From the NCBI RefSeq assembly GCF_002982115.1, contig NZ_CP019980.1, forward strand, positions 1,310,001 through 1,374,000: DNA of 64,000 nt, given 5' to 3'. The DNA is from Lysinibacillus sphaericus (lineage in GTDB: Bacteria > Bacillota > Bacilli > Bacillales_A > Planococcaceae). Within the stretch, counting starts at the first letter, position 1; every line of letters starts with the position of its first letter. The translations under genes were made by a program, and so were the position numbers. Below are positions 1 through 8,986 of this stretch, piece after piece. The notes below the pieces were generated by a model that saw only the letters and a list, made by a program, of their open reading frames with translations, did no database searches and was not told where the DNA came from.

Positions 1-407
1 TCGCCACTCGTGTAAACTTGGATCTTGTCCTTGTGGCCCCTCAAGCCAAGCCGCCAGTCGCTCGTATCATGGACTATGGTAAATTTAAGTTTGAACAGCA
101 AAAGAAAGACCGTGAAATTCGTAAAAATCAAAAAGTCATCGTGATGAAAGAGGTTCGCTTGAGCCCAACAATCGATGAACATGATTTCCAAACGAAGCTA
201 CGTAATGCGATTAAATTCCTTGAAAAAGGCGATAAAGTAAAATGCAGCCTACGTTTCAAAGGTCGTGCGATTACACACAAAGATATTGGTCAACGTGTGT
301 TAGATCGTTTTGCTGAAGCTTGTGCTGAAGTATCTACGGTTGAACAAAAACCGAAGATGGAAGGCCGAAGCATGTTCTTAGTTCTTCAACCAAAGAACGA
401 GAAATAA
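1..407 (+). CDS. infC: Translation initiation factor IF-3 (5' end missing)
   Basis: IF-3 binds the 30S subunit, blocks premature 50S joining and checks start-codon/initiator-tRNA pairing. The reading frame is open from base 3 and gives 134 residues. IF-3 is usually about 170, so roughly 35-40 N-terminal residues lie outside the window. Visible parts are the end of the N domain, the Lys-rich linker helix ([20 protein letters not shown]) and the C domain beginning [14 protein letters not shown]. It is followed 31 bp later by rpmI and then rplT, the standard infC-rpmI-rplT operon. In related bacteria this operon is controlled by an L20-binding leader upstream of infC, which is not in this window. 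Confidence 0.97.
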   Translation, partial: ATRVNLDLVLVAPQAKPPVARIMDYGKFKFEQQKKDREIRKNQKVIVMKEVRLSPTIDEHDFQTKLRNAIKFLEKGDKVKCSLRFKGRAITHKDIGQRVLDRFAEACAEVSTVEQKPKMEGRSMFLVLQPKNEK

Positions 408-438
408 TATTAGACGAACAGTTTAGGAGGAATTCGAC

Positions 439-639
439 ATGCCAAAAATGAAAACTCACCGTGGAGCTGCGAAACGTTTCAAAAAAACGGGTTCAGGTAA
501 ATTAAAATATGACCGTGCTTACGGAAGCCACTTATTCGCAAACAAATCTACGAAACAAAAACGTCACCTACGTAAAGGTAAAGTTGTATCATCTGGTGAC
601 TTCAAACGCATCAAATCATTACTTGTTTACATGAAATGA
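439..639 (+). CDS. rpmI: 50S ribosomal protein L35
   Basis: Structural protein of the large ribosomal subunit. The 66-residue product is the normal length and starts [20 protein letters not shown], the L35 signature. It is very rich in Lys and Arg. The start is fixed by a strong site, AGGAGG at 425-430, and lies between infC and rplT as in other Firmicutes. Nothing unusual is seen. Confidence 0.98.
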   Translation: MPKMKTHRGAAKRFKKTGSGKLKYDRAYGSHLFANKSTKQKRHLRKGKVVSSGDFKRIKSLLVYMK

Positions 640-661
640 TTGACTACACAAAATAAACTAA

Positions 662-1055
<394 letters not shown>

Positions 1056-1057
<2 letters not shown>

Positions 1058-1085
1058 AAAAGAGCGACTAAGTCGCTCTTTTTTA
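1056..1085 (+). terminator. Intrinsic terminator of infC-rpmI-rplT
   Basis: Perfect stem AGAGCGAC/GTCGCTCT with a 3-base loop, followed by a T run. It begins at the rplT stop codon. Confidence 0.95.
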
Positions 1086-1223
1086 TTTCTGCCCCGAAAG
1101 CGGAAGCGACAGAGGCAAAAGATATTTGGCATTGAAGCGAAGCGACAAGTGCGAATAAATTAGTGTATAGTGAAGACTGGTGGGGTTATTTCATCAGTCT
1201 TTTTTACATAGGAGGTTGTTTTA

Positions 1224-1496
1224 ATGGCTCAAGCTTTACTTGCCTATATGGCAATTGTTTCAGTTGTATTGCTTGTTATGATGGGCATGGATAAATCGCG
1301 CGCAAAAAAGCATGAGTGGCGCATTGCGGAACGTACGTTGTTTACCTTGGCAATTGCAGGAGGGGCTGTTGGTGGCGTATTAGGTATGTATTTATTCCGT
1401 CATAAAACACGCCATAACAGTTTTGCGTTTGGCTTTCCATTGATTGCAGCAATTCAAATTTTTATAATCGTGCAATTATGGAGTAGCTCATTATAA
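1224..1496 (+). CDS. ysdA: DUF1294 small membrane protein (YsdA-like)
   Basis: Function unknown. The 90-residue product has three hydrophobic segments (about residues 3-20, 37-56 and 70-88). It carries the DUF1294 pattern: MDKSRAKKHEWRIAE, then GGAVGG and RHKTRH in the second half. AGGAGG at 1211-1216 supports the ATG. In B. subtilis ysdA also lies directly after rplT, which supports the assignment. Here a terminator separates it from rplT, and its own promoter probably lies in 1090-1205. It is convergent with ysdB. Confidence 0.85.
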   Translation: MAQALLAYMAIVSVVLLVMMGMDKSRAKKHEWRIAERTLFTLAIAGGAVGGVLGMYLFRHKTRHNSFAFGFPLIAAIQIFIIVQLWSSSL

Positions 1497-1539
1497 AAAA
1501 CTTAAATTGTGTAGAATTGTGTGAGTGCCTGGCACATCC

Positions 1540-1935
1540 TCATGAAGAGGATGTGTCACGCATAAGTTGTTCAATGGGTTGCTTCCAGTTGATTTTAGCG
1601 TTAGGATAGTTAAATAAAATTTCTTGTTGGAGATATTCGAAGTCACTCCTTGTAAATCCTTGTAAAGTTGCAGTGTCGCGGGCACCAACGAAAATTGTAA
1701 CGACCTCAAACGCATCTTCGGTCGTACCCAAGTATTTTTCACCTTCAAATAGCGCACCCTTAAAAGAAATAAAGAAATTCTTTCGAACATTTTTTACGTC
1801 ATCATAAAAGTAATATTGGCCTTTTTCATAGGCTTCATCGAGTTTTCGTTTAGGATCGGTTATATATCGAATCGCTTTATAGAATACATAGATAATAAGC
1901 GCAATCACTGCAAGTCGAATAAGTAATGGTAACAT
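1540..1935 (-). CDS. ysdB: YsdB-like sigma-W pathway membrane protein
   Basis: The 131-residue product has one N-terminal membrane segment (about residues 3-22, LLIRLAVIALIIYVFYKAI) and a soluble domain with an aromatic-rich stretch, EKGQYYFYDDVKNVRKNFF. Length, domain plan and position next to ysdA match B. subtilis YsdB, a small membrane-anchored protein linked to the SigW stress response. The biochemical role is unknown. The assignment rests on synteny and remembered similarity, not on a catalytic motif. Confidence 0.75.
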   Translation of the reverse strand: MLPLLIRLAVIALIIYVFYKAIRYITDPKRKLDEAYEKGQYYFYDDVKNVRKNFFISFKGALFEGEKYLGTTEDAFEVVTIFVGARDTATLQGFTRSDFEYLQQEILFNYPNAKINWKQPIEQLMRDTSSS

Positions 1936-2039
1936 TTAAAAAATTCCCCCTTGAAGAAAGGTTATTCCTACCTATACGATTGGGGGAGACATTTAGTTTC
2001 ACTTTATACAAAAAAATTTTAGAAATTTAGGAGAAAAAA

Positions 2040-2525
2040 ATGAACTTACAACAATTATTTACGATGCAAAAAGAACTTGATGATTTTATTGCAAAAACAC
2101 AAAATATTGAACACGATGTCTTTAAAGAGAAAGGCTTGGCGTTAATGGTTGAGCTTGCGGAGCTTGCCAATGAAACACGTTGCTTTAAGTTTTGGAGTAC
2201 GAAAGGACCATCAGCGCGCGAAGTAATTTTAGAGGAGTATGTGGATTCAATTCACTTTATTTTATCGCTAGGGCTACTTAAAGGCTATACGGCTATAGAA
2301 AAATGGCCAGTTGTGGAAGAGAAGCGTGATTTAACTGAGACATTTTTAATGACACAAAACTATATATTAACATTTATAAGCCACCCAACAGAGCATAGTT
2401 ATGCAGCAATTTGGCAATGCTATGGGTTACTTGCATATAACCTCGGTTTTACATTTGAGGATGTTGTGTCAGCGTATATTGAAAAAAACGAAGAAAATTA
2501 TAATCGCCAACGAAGTGGCTATTAA
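2040..2525 (+). CDS. Dimeric all-alpha dUTP diphosphatase
   Basis: Hydrolyses dUTP to dUMP and pyrophosphate, keeping uracil out of DNA. The 161-residue protein matches the all-alpha dUTPase_2/MazG-like class rather than the trimeric beta-barrel dUTPases. It shows the metal-binding helices ELAELANETRCFKFW and EEYVDSIHFILSLG, with the expected E-x-x-E and E-x-x-D spacing. A GGAG site lies just before the ATG. It is transcribed away from ysdB, and ysdC follows with its own promoter-like region. Nothing is missing from the active site that I can see. Confidence 0.9.
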   Translation: MNLQQLFTMQKELDDFIAKTQNIEHDVFKEKGLALMVELAELANETRCFKFWSTKGPSAREVILEEYVDSIHFILSLGLLKGYTAIEKWPVVEEKRDLTETFLMTQNYILTFISHPTEHSYAAIWQCYGLLAYNLGFTFEDVVSAYIEKNEENYNRQRSGY

Positions 2526-2633
2526 TTTACTAGACTAAAAAGTAAAAAAAACATCAATTTTCAGACGACTCACTAGGAATATTTCGGTAAACGAAGTATA
2601 ATAGAGGGGATACAAGATGTAGGAGGCAAAAGG

Positions 2634-3722
2634 ATGACACAACTAGATTCAACTTTGCAAATGTTTAAAGATTTAACAGATGCGAACGGCATTGCAGGTA
2701 ACGAGCGTGCACCACGCGAAGTTATGAAAAAATACATCGCACCATACGCAGATGCTGTAGAAACAGATCATTTAGGGAGCGTCATCGCTAAAAAAGTAGG
2801 CGATGAAAACGGCCCTAAAATTATGGTAGCAGGCCATTTAGATGAAGTAGGCTTTATGGTCACTCAAATCGATGATAAAGGATTCATCAAATTCCAAACA
2901 GTGGGTGGTTGGTGGAGCCAAGTAATGCTTGCGCAACGCGTGACAATTACGACACGCAAAGGTGAAGAAATTATTGGGGTAATCGGTTCTAAACCACCTC
3001 ATATTTTACCAGCCGATGTACGTAACAAAGTAGTAGACATTAAAGATATGTTTATCGACGTGGGTGCTGCTTCTAAAGAAGAAGTACTTGAATGGGGAGT
3101 ATGTCCTGGTGACATGGTAACACCTTATTTCGAATTCAATGTAATGAAAAATGAGAAGTATTTATTAGCAAAAGCATGGGATAACCGTATTGGCTGTGCG
3201 ATTGCCATTGATGTCATGAAGGCATTAAAAGATGAAAAACATCCAAATATCCTATATTCTGTAGGGAACGTACAAGAAGAAGTAGGTCTTCGTGGTGCGA
3301 AAACAGCAACTCATAAAATTCAACCAGATATCGGTTTTGCTGTTGATGTTGGTGTTGCAGGTGATACACCAGGGGTAACACCGAAAGAATCGACTAGTAA
3401 AATGGGTGCAGGTCCACAAATCGTTGTCTACGATGCATCTATGGTTTCACACCGTGGTTTACGTGAATTTGTTTTAGATGTGGCGGATGAAAACAACATT
3501 CCATATCAATTTGAAGCAATGGCTGGTGGCGGCACAGACGCTGGTTCTATCCATGTTACAGCTAATGGTGTACCTGCTTTATCAATCGGTATTGCGACAC
3601 GTTATATCCACTCACACGCAGGGATTTTACACCGTGATGACTACGATAACGCTGTGAAGTTAATGGTTGAAGTGATCAAAAAATTAGACCGCGATGCAGT
3701 AAACAAAATAACATTTGATTAA
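2634..3722 (+). CDS. ysdC: M42 family metallo-aminopeptidase (YsdC-like)
   Basis: Cytosolic zinc/cobalt aminopeptidase of the M42 (glutamyl/tetrahedral aminopeptidase) family, formerly labelled endo-1,4-glucanase. All expected ligands are visible in the 362 residues: H68 and D70 in AGHLDEVGF, the bridging Asp in [10 protein letters not shown], the catalytic Glu pair in [10 protein letters not shown], the Asp in [12 protein letters not shown], and the late His in [16 protein letters not shown] at 2621-2626 sets the start. B. subtilis ysdC sits in the same neighbourhood. A terminator follows directly. Confidence 0.93.
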   Translation: MTQLDSTLQMFKDLTDANGIAGNERAPREVMKKYIAPYADAVETDHLGSVIAKKVGDENGPKIMVAGHLDEVGFMVTQIDDKGFIKFQTVGGWWSQVMLAQRVTITTRKGEEIIGVIGSKPPHILPADVRNKVVDIKDMFIDVGAASKEEVLEWGVCPGDMVTPYFEFNVMKNEKYLLAKAWDNRIGCAIAIDVMKALKDEKHPNILYSVGNVQEEVGLRGAKTATHKIQPDIGFAVDVGVAGDTPGVTPKESTSKMGAGPQIVVYDASMVSHRGLREFVLDVADENNIPYQFEAMAGGGTDAGSIHVTANGVPALSIGIATRYIHSHAGILHRDDYDNAVKLMVEVIKKLDRDAVNKITFD

Positions 3723-3742
3723 TCATGCTATAATGCAGTTTA

Positions 3743-3775
3743 GCCTTCTAACAATTTGTTAGAAGGTTTTTTTAT
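3743..3775 (+). terminator. Intrinsic terminator of ysdC
   Basis: Stem CCTTCTAACA/TGTTAGAAGG followed by a T run, about 20 bp after the ysdC stop. Confidence 0.93.
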
Positions 3776-3918
3776 ATTTTAGCACGCCCTAGAGATACGG
3801 GTGGATCTTCTTGCAGTGGATAGAAAGGGATTGTGAAATGGTAATCAATGTTTATTTATTGTAATACGATAAATATTGTATTAAAATCAAATTGAATATA
3901 AACCAATGAGGTGTTTTT

Positions 3919-4401
3919 ATGAAAATAGCAACAACTTTGTTTTTAAAAATAGCGGTCATACTAATGGCTATCCCAGTTTTAGCACTGTGTATTTTGCTGG
4001 TACCGGAACTAGGGACGCTTTCAGAAAAGTTATTACCTGCGTTTTCTTCAATACAATATATCGTATCGATTATTTTGTATGCATCTTCCATCCCGTTTTA
4101 CTTTGCTTTATATCAGGCTTTTCAACTATTACGCTACATTGATCAAAACAAAGCCTTCTCGGAACTTTCTGTAAAATCTTTAAAGAAGATTAAATATTGT
4201 GCCATTATCATTAGTAGTTTACATGTCCTGATTTTGCCACTTTTTTACCTTTTTGCTGAGAAAGACGATGCACCAGGTGTGATTTTTGTTGGATTGCTTG
4301 TACCATTTGCCTCTATGGTGATAGCAGTATTTGCTGCTGTTCTTCAACGACTTTTACAAGAAGCGGTCGAAATTAAATCCGAAAACGACTTAGTTGTTTG
4401 A
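3919..4401 (+). CDS. DUF2975 four-helix membrane protein
   Basis: Integral membrane protein of unknown function, 160 residues with four predicted membrane segments (about residues 8-30, 43-66, 93-114 and 120-146). The central motif is YIDQNKAFSELSVKSLKKIK, typical of DUF2975 proteins. GAGGTG at 3909-3914 supports this ATG over an overlapping alternative frame. DUF2975 genes are usually followed by a small XRE-type regulator. Here that regulator comes after a decayed second DUF2975 copy, so the three probably formed one unit. Confidence 0.8.
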   Translation: MKIATTLFLKIAVILMAIPVLALCILLVPELGTLSEKLLPAFSSIQYIVSIILYASSIPFYFALYQAFQLLRYIDQNKAFSELSVKSLKKIKYCAIIISSLHVLILPLFYLFAEKDDAPGVIFVGLLVPFASMVIAVFAAVLQRLLQEAVEIKSENDLVV

Positions 4402-4716
4402 GGAAAGTAACTTAGCATTACCAACTTTTTCAGGAGCAACTTATGTATTTTCTAGTGCTTTATAATAATGCATATAAGCTGTTGCTTGACATTGCTAGGA
4501 ACAAGACATGTTCAGAAGTATCAGTTAAGGCTTTAAAAGTAATCAAGTTCTGTGCTATTGTTATCAGTGCTTTTGTTGTAGCGGGAATTCTCGTTGTTGC
4601 GATTTTTATTAAAGGTGATAGAGTGGAACTGCTGGCATTCGAGTGTCATCACAATCTGAGGTTTTCCCAAACACTTGTATAAAGAAATCGTAGACATAAA
4701 ATCGGAAAATGATTGA
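4402..4716 (+). pseudogene. Decayed second copy of the DUF2975 gene
   Basis: From 4443 an open frame encodes LYNNAYKLLLDIARNKTCSEVSVKALKVIKFCAIVIS, with LYNNAY, NKTCSEVSVKALKVIKFCAIVIS and neighbouring residues aligning to LYQAFQLLRYIDQNKAFSELSVKSLKKIKYCAIIIS of the upstream gene. After about 4620 the frame is lost. The old C-terminus reappears in another frame near 4680-4716 as YKEIVDIKSENDLN, matching QEAVEIKSENDL of the intact copy. The N-terminal membrane segments are missing. This is best read as a tandem duplicate that lost its 5' part and an internal segment. Confidence 0.72.
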
Positions 4717-4735
4717 ATAGTGTGAGGTTGAGGAT

Positions 4736-4951
4736 ATGGCGATTATTATTAACATCGATGTGATGTTAGCTAAACGAAAAATGAGCGTAACAGAGCTTTC
4801 GGAAAAGGTTGGCATAACAATGGCGAATCTTTCTATTTTAAAAAATGGAAAGGCAAAAGCAATTCGATTAACTACTTTAGAGTCGATTTGCAAGGCGTTA
4901 GACTGTCAGCCTGGCGATATTTTAGAATATCGAAGTGATGCCGAAGAGTAG
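4736..4951 (+). CDS. Small XRE-family HTH regulator (YozG-like)
   Basis: The 71-residue protein is almost entirely one Cro/C1-type helix-turn-helix: MLAKRKMSVTELSEKVGITMANLSILKNGKAKA, ending in the typical LDCQPGDILEY. GTGAGGTTGAGG precedes the ATG. Such single-domain regulators are commonly encoded directly after DUF2975 membrane proteins. Here the order is intact DUF2975 gene, decayed copy, regulator. It probably autoregulates the unit, which is inference from family context. Confidence 0.88.
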   Translation: MAIIINIDVMLAKRKMSVTELSEKVGITMANLSILKNGKAKAIRLTTLESICKALDCQPGDILEYRSDAEE

Positions 4952-4994
4952 TAGAATATTTAGAATAGCTTTAAATAACTGCATAAGTGTGACC

Positions 4995-5025
4995 AGAGCA
5001 GGCCTTCGGGTAGGCTCTTTTTTTT
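4995..5025 (+). terminator. Terminator after the XRE regulator
   Basis: Imperfect GAGC-x-GGCC/GG-x-x-GGCTC type hairpin with a TTCG loop, followed by eight T residues. Confidence 0.75.
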
Positions 5026-5100
5026 ATGGCAACAAAACAGGTTATATGAAATGGTTATCAATGTAACTACGGCAGTAGTATGCTGACAATACGTTGTGTA

Positions 5101-5180
5101 TGCATAAATATTCAAATGGACGTATTTTTGTCACAAATAACTGATGAATTCTAATTTTTGAAAATAAACATAAAAATTCA
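5101..5180 (+). promoter_or_regulatory. Two putative ARG boxes upstream of argF
   Basis: TGCATAAATATTCA at 5101-5114 matches 12 of 14 bases of the AhrC/ArgR half-operator TGAATAAAAATTCA. AACATAAAAATTCA at 5167-5180 matches 11 of 14. Paired ARG boxes upstream of an arginine gene are the usual arrangement for arginine repression. Binding itself is inferred. Confidence 0.6.
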
Positions 5181-5245
5181 GTTGATTTTATATTTATGCA
5201 TGTGTATACTAAGTTCAACAGTAACAAAAGTAAGGAGCGAAGGCT

Positions 5246-6211
5246 ATGAAATTATTAGAAGAGGTACAGTTAAAGTTAGTGTCAAGCTTAAAAGGGAAAG
5301 ACTTACTAACTTTGCTAGACTATACAAGTGAAGAAGTTCAACAGTTAGTTGCACTATCGTCTCAACTAAAAATAATTACAAAAGAAGGTAAATGTCCGAA
5401 ATTACTTGAAGGTAAAACACTCGGAATGATTTTTGAAAAACATTCAACGCGTACTCGTATTTCATTTGAAGTAGGCATGGAACAATTGGGCGGTAAAGGT
5501 ATGTTTATGCATGCGCGTGATTTGCAGATTGGACGCGGTGAATCAATTTATGATACTGCACATGTGTTATCAGGTTATTTAGATGGCATTATGATTCGTG
5601 CAAACTCTCATGCAATGGTTAAAGAACTAGCCGAGCATGCTACGATTCCTGTTATTAATGGTTTAACGGATATTTATCATCCTTGTCAGGCATTAGCAGA
5701 TTTAGAAACAATCTTTGAAAATAAAGGTGAATTACAAGGTCTTAAAATTGCCTATGTTGGAGATGGCAACAATGTAGCACACTCATTAGTAGTTGCTTCT
5801 GCACATGTAGGGATGCATGTAGCTGTTGCAACGCCTGTTGGCTATGAATGCGATGCGGAAGTTATCGCAAAAGCACAAAAGATTGCAGAGAAAAACGGTA
5901 GTACCATTACGATTACAAATGATCCTGTAACAGCAGTCCAAGATGCAGATGTGGTATACGCAGATGTTTGGACATCAATGGGGCAAGAAGAGGAAGCTGC
6001 AAAACGTTTACAAGATTTTGCTGGTTATCAAATCAACGATGAACTTGTTGCACATGCAAAGCCAGACTATATGTTCTTACATTGCTTACCAGCTCATCGC
6101 GAAGAAGAAGTGGCAACATCAGTTATAGATGGCCCTAATTCTTACATCTTTGAGCAAGCAGAAAATAGACTTCATGCTCAAAAAGCTGTTCTAGCTTCTA
6201 TTATGGCTTAA
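5246..6211 (+). CDS. argF: Ornithine carbamoyltransferase
   Basis: Makes citrulline from ornithine and carbamoyl phosphate in arginine synthesis. The 321 residues contain the carbamoyl-phosphate loop STRT (residues 67-70), the HPCQALAD motif (near 146) and the ornithine-binding HCLPAHR motif (near 277). The N-terminus is about 13 residues longer than the usual [12 protein letters not shown] start. AGGAGCG before the ATG and no closer start support the longer form. It stands alone, without argC/J/B/D or arcA/C, so upstream ARG boxes rather than an operon point to a biosynthetic role. A catabolic role cannot be excluded. Confidence 0.95.
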   Translation: MKLLEEVQLKLVSSLKGKDLLTLLDYTSEEVQQLVALSSQLKIITKEGKCPKLLEGKTLGMIFEKHSTRTRISFEVGMEQLGGKGMFMHARDLQIGRGESIYDTAHVLSGYLDGIMIRANSHAMVKELAEHATIPVINGLTDIYHPCQALADLETIFENKGELQGLKIAYVGDGNNVAHSLVVASAHVGMHVAVATPVGYECDAEVIAKAQKIAEKNGSTITITNDPVTAVQDADVVYADVWTSMGQEEEAAKRLQDFAGYQINDELVAHAKPDYMFLHCLPAHREEEVATSVIDGPNSYIFEQAENRLHAQKAVLASIMA

Positions 6212-6513
6212 CGTTAGGCTAGATGACTTTCTTATGGAGAGTTGCTATATAGAGAGTTCACATTGACAACAGTGGGTGTCATCTGTGAATAACATAAAGC
6301 GGCATACAGACAGAGGGATGTAGCTGCGCGCGATGTACGTTGTCAAGATGGATGACCTCATCGCTACATAGTGAAAGTAACCTGGGAGACGCTGGGTTGC
6401 TTTTTTTTTATTCAAATGGTTATTGATAATAACATAGTTTTCCAATCAGTTATAGAGAAAATTGATGGATATCTATATAATAGGAACAATACGAAATTTT
6501 AGGAGGGCTTTAT
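6212..6513 (+). other. Structured argF-lysR intergenic region with terminator
   Basis: No gene is supported here. The stretch holds an extended potential hairpin, ATGTAGC (from 6319) pairing with GCTACAT (to 6368), and then a terminator-like hairpin at 6377-6410 followed by nine T residues. It could be the argF 3' UTR or a leader for the LysR gene. It does not match a riboswitch class I recognise. A TAGGAGGG ribosome site for the LysR gene ends the region. Confidence 0.45.
6377..6410 (+). terminator. Terminator between argF and the LysR gene
   Basis: Stem GTAACCTGGG/GCTGGGTTGC, with G-U pairs and a 4-base loop, followed by a run of T. Confidence 0.8.
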
Positions 6514-7410
6514 TTGAACATTGATCATATCGAGGCATTTTTATATGTTGTCCATTATAAAAGCATTCATAAGGCTGCCAATGCATTGTTTTTATCACAG
6601 CCAACAGTTACAGCTCGTATCAAATCATTGGAACGTGAGTTAAACGTTGAATTATTTTATCGCGATGCAAGAAGTGTCATTTTATCAGAGAAAGGAAAAG
6701 ATTTTTTACCATTTGCCACACAGATTGTGCAAACATTTCAGCAAGGGAAAAAGCAATTGCAGGAAACGCAAACAATAAATGAAGTATGTATTGGCACGAA
6801 CGGTGTGACAGCCCAATATTTTTTGGCATATGCCTTACCTAAATGGAAGGAAAGCTTTCCTCACATGCGCTTTCAAATCATCACAGGTCCTACAACAATC
6901 CTGTTAGAAAAATTACAGAGTCACCAAATTGATATAGGGTTTATGCAATATGTGCATCGACAAGGAGTATGCAATGAGTTGTTATTAAGCAATGCAGTAA
7001 AGCTCGTTATGCATCGGGACCATACTTTGACACAAGGAGTCGTTTTAAAGGCAAAAGAATTAGCGCAGCAAAAAATGGTGTTTTTTGAATGTGGCGCATT
7101 TGATTGGAACTATGTCCATAAAATGTTCGAGGTAGAAGGCGTATCGGCAAATATTGAAGTGCGAACAGACCATTTAGAAGTAGCGAAGGCATTTATTCGA
7201 ACGAAAGGTTATATGAGCTTTTTGCCACATCTATGTGTGAAAAACGAGCTTGAAAGCGGCGAGTTTGTTGAGATTGATGTGAAGCATTTACTCGATATGA
7301 ACCAGCATATTTTTTTAACTTATTTGAAGAAAGATACACTGGAACCTGCTTTTTGGGACAATATTCTAAATACAGCTATTCAGTTTGAAAATACCCAAAC
7401 ATTTTCATGA
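6514..7410 (+). CDS. LysR-family regulator (YtlI/AscR-like)
   Basis: Transcription factor of 298 residues. The winged HTH is at residues 1-60 (HKAANALFLSQPTVTARIKSLERELNVELFYR) and is followed by a periplasmic-binding-like effector domain (about 88-295). The start is TTG, set by AGGAGGG at 6501-6507. It lies upstream of and codirectional with a cmo/ytm-type sulfur operon. In B. subtilis the LysR protein YtlI (AscR) activates the equivalent ytmI operon, so it is the likely activator of 7611-13175. The ligand may be an O-acetylserine-type signal, by family analogy only. Confidence 0.8.
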   Translation: MNIDHIEAFLYVVHYKSIHKAANALFLSQPTVTARIKSLERELNVELFYRDARSVILSEKGKDFLPFATQIVQTFQQGKKQLQETQTINEVCIGTNGVTAQYFLAYALPKWKESFPHMRFQIITGPTTILLEKLQSHQIDIGFMQYVHRQGVCNELLLSNAVKLVMHRDHTLTQGVVLKAKELAQQKMVFFECGAFDWNYVHKMFEVEGVSANIEVRTDHLEVAKAFIRTKGYMSFLPHLCVKNELESGEFVEIDVKHLLDMNQHIFLTYLKKDTLEPAFWDNILNTAIQFENTQTFS

Positions 7411-7501
7411 TAAAAAAATTTATAGCTCAAAAAATTTTTTCTATTATAAGACCTATTGCATAATCGTTTAATGAACGGTAATATCTTCCTCAATCCTATT
7501 T

Positions 7502-7530
7502 TATTTATGCATGTCTGCTTGACAGCATAA
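7502..7530 (+). promoter_or_regulatory. Inverted repeat, possible LysR operator for the cmo operon
   Basis: TTATGC (7505-7510) and GCATAA (7525-7530) form a perfect 6-bp inverted repeat with a 14-bp spacer that includes TTGACA. It lies about 80 bp before the first operon gene. LysR proteins often bind dyads like this one. The left half overlaps a 13-mer also found upstream of argF. Confidence 0.35.
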
Positions 7531-7610
7531 GTGAAATATTATTTTTTAACTAAAAACATACTTAACCACTAAGTTTAGTAAAATAAAAATTTTTAAGGAG
7601 GAGAACAGGT

Positions 7611-8939
7611 ATGGTGAGACAGGATAAAATTCGATTTGGGGCGATTATTCATGGTGTAGGTGGCAATATTTCGAGCTGGCGACACCCAAAAGTAGCAAGC
7701 AATCAAAGTGTTAGCTTGCCGTTTTATATACAACAAGCACAGAAGGCGGAACAAGGGAAGTTTGATGTAGCTTTTATTGCAGATGGTTTATTTATTAATG
7801 AAAAGTCAATCCCTCATTTTTTAAATCGTTTTGAGCCGTTAACGTTATTATCGGCACTAGCAGTTTCAACAAATCACATCGGACTTGTAGGAACGGTATC
7901 CACTTCATATAGTGAACCATTTACGGTAGCACGACAATTGGCATCACTCGATCATATTAGCAATGGGCGAGCAGGTTGGAATGTGGTGACGACGCCATTA
8001 GAGAGCACGGCGTTAAATTATAATAAAACGATTGACCAGCATCCTAGTCATGCAGAACGTTACCAAATTGCTGAGGAATACTTAGAGGTGACAAAGGGAC
8101 TTTGGGACTCATGGGATGATGATGCTTTTATAGCAGATGTGGAAAATGACGTATTTTTCGATCCAGCAAAGCTACACACCTTACAACATAAGGGGAAATA
8201 CTTTTCGGTACAAGGCCCGCTTAATATTGCGCGCTCAAAACAAGGGCAACCTGTTATTTTCCAAGCAGGGTCCTCGGATGCAGGTATCCGCTTAGCCGCA
8301 AAGGATGCGGATGCCATATTTACGCATGGTGCATCACTCGAAGAAGCACAGAAGTTTTATAAAAGAGTAAAAACGGCGGTTGCAGAAGTTGGACGAAATC
8401 CTGATGAAGTGAAGATTTTCCCAGGAATATCACCTATTATCGGAGACACAATCGAAGAAGCCGAGGCAAAGTATCAGGAAATAGTAGAGCTTGTTTCCAT
8501 TGAACGTGCACTTGCCTATCTTGGTCGTTATTTTGATCATCATGATTTTACTCAGTATGATGTGGATGCATTATTCCCAGAGCTAGGTGACATTGGAGCA
8601 AATAGCTTCCGTAGCACGACAGATTATATTAAAACCTATGCTAAAGAAGAAGGGCTCACACTTCGTCAAGTAGCATTACGTGAAGCTACACCGAAAACGA
8701 CATTTTTTGGTACTGCTGAACGCATTGCGGATTTAGTACAGGAATGGTTTGAAAAAGAAGCAGCGGATGGCTTTATTGTAGCTGTAACAGTGCCTGATGC
8801 ACTTGATGATTTTGTCGATAAAGTTGTACCCATCTTGCAGTCACGAGGTCTATACAGAGAGCAATATGAGGCAGATACATTGCGAGGTAATTTAGGATTA
8901 CCATTTAAAGAAAGTCGTTATGTCACACAGTCTGTTTGA
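7611..8939 (+). CDS. FMN-dependent monooxygenase, NtaA/SnaA/DszA family (CmoJ/YtnJ-like)
   Basis: Luciferase-like flavin monooxygenase, 442 residues, the normal length for the NtaA/SnaA/SoxA/DszA group. Family features are the N-terminal [41 protein letters not shown] and the [13 protein letters not shown] stretch. AAGGAGGAG precedes the ATG. In B. subtilis the homologue YtnJ (CmoJ) acts with YtmO and YtnI in breaking down N-acetylated S-alkyl-cysteines such as S-(2-succino)cysteine. The neighbours here support the same role, probably C-S bond cleavage using reduced FMN. The substrate is inferred. Confidence 0.85.
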   Translation: MVRQDKIRFGAIIHGVGGNISSWRHPKVASNQSVSLPFYIQQAQKAEQGKFDVAFIADGLFINEKSIPHFLNRFEPLTLLSALAVSTNHIGLVGTVSTSYSEPFTVARQLASLDHISNGRAGWNVVTTPLESTALNYNKTIDQHPSHAERYQIAEEYLEVTKGLWDSWDDDAFIADVENDVFFDPAKLHTLQHKGKYFSVQGPLNIARSKQGQPVIFQAGSSDAGIRLAAKDADAIFTHGASLEEAQKFYKRVKTAVAEVGRNPDEVKIFPGISPIIGDTIEEAEAKYQEIVELVSIERALAYLGRYFDHHDFTQYDVDALFPELGDIGANSFRSTTDYIKTYAKEEGLTLRQVALREATPKTTFFGTAERIADLVQEWFEKEAADGFIVAVTVPDALDDFVDKVVPILQSRGLYREQYEADTLRGNLGLPFKESRYVTQSV

Positions 8940-8986
8940 AAACCAAGTAAACTTATTTGAATAAATATATTTCAAGGAGGTATTGT

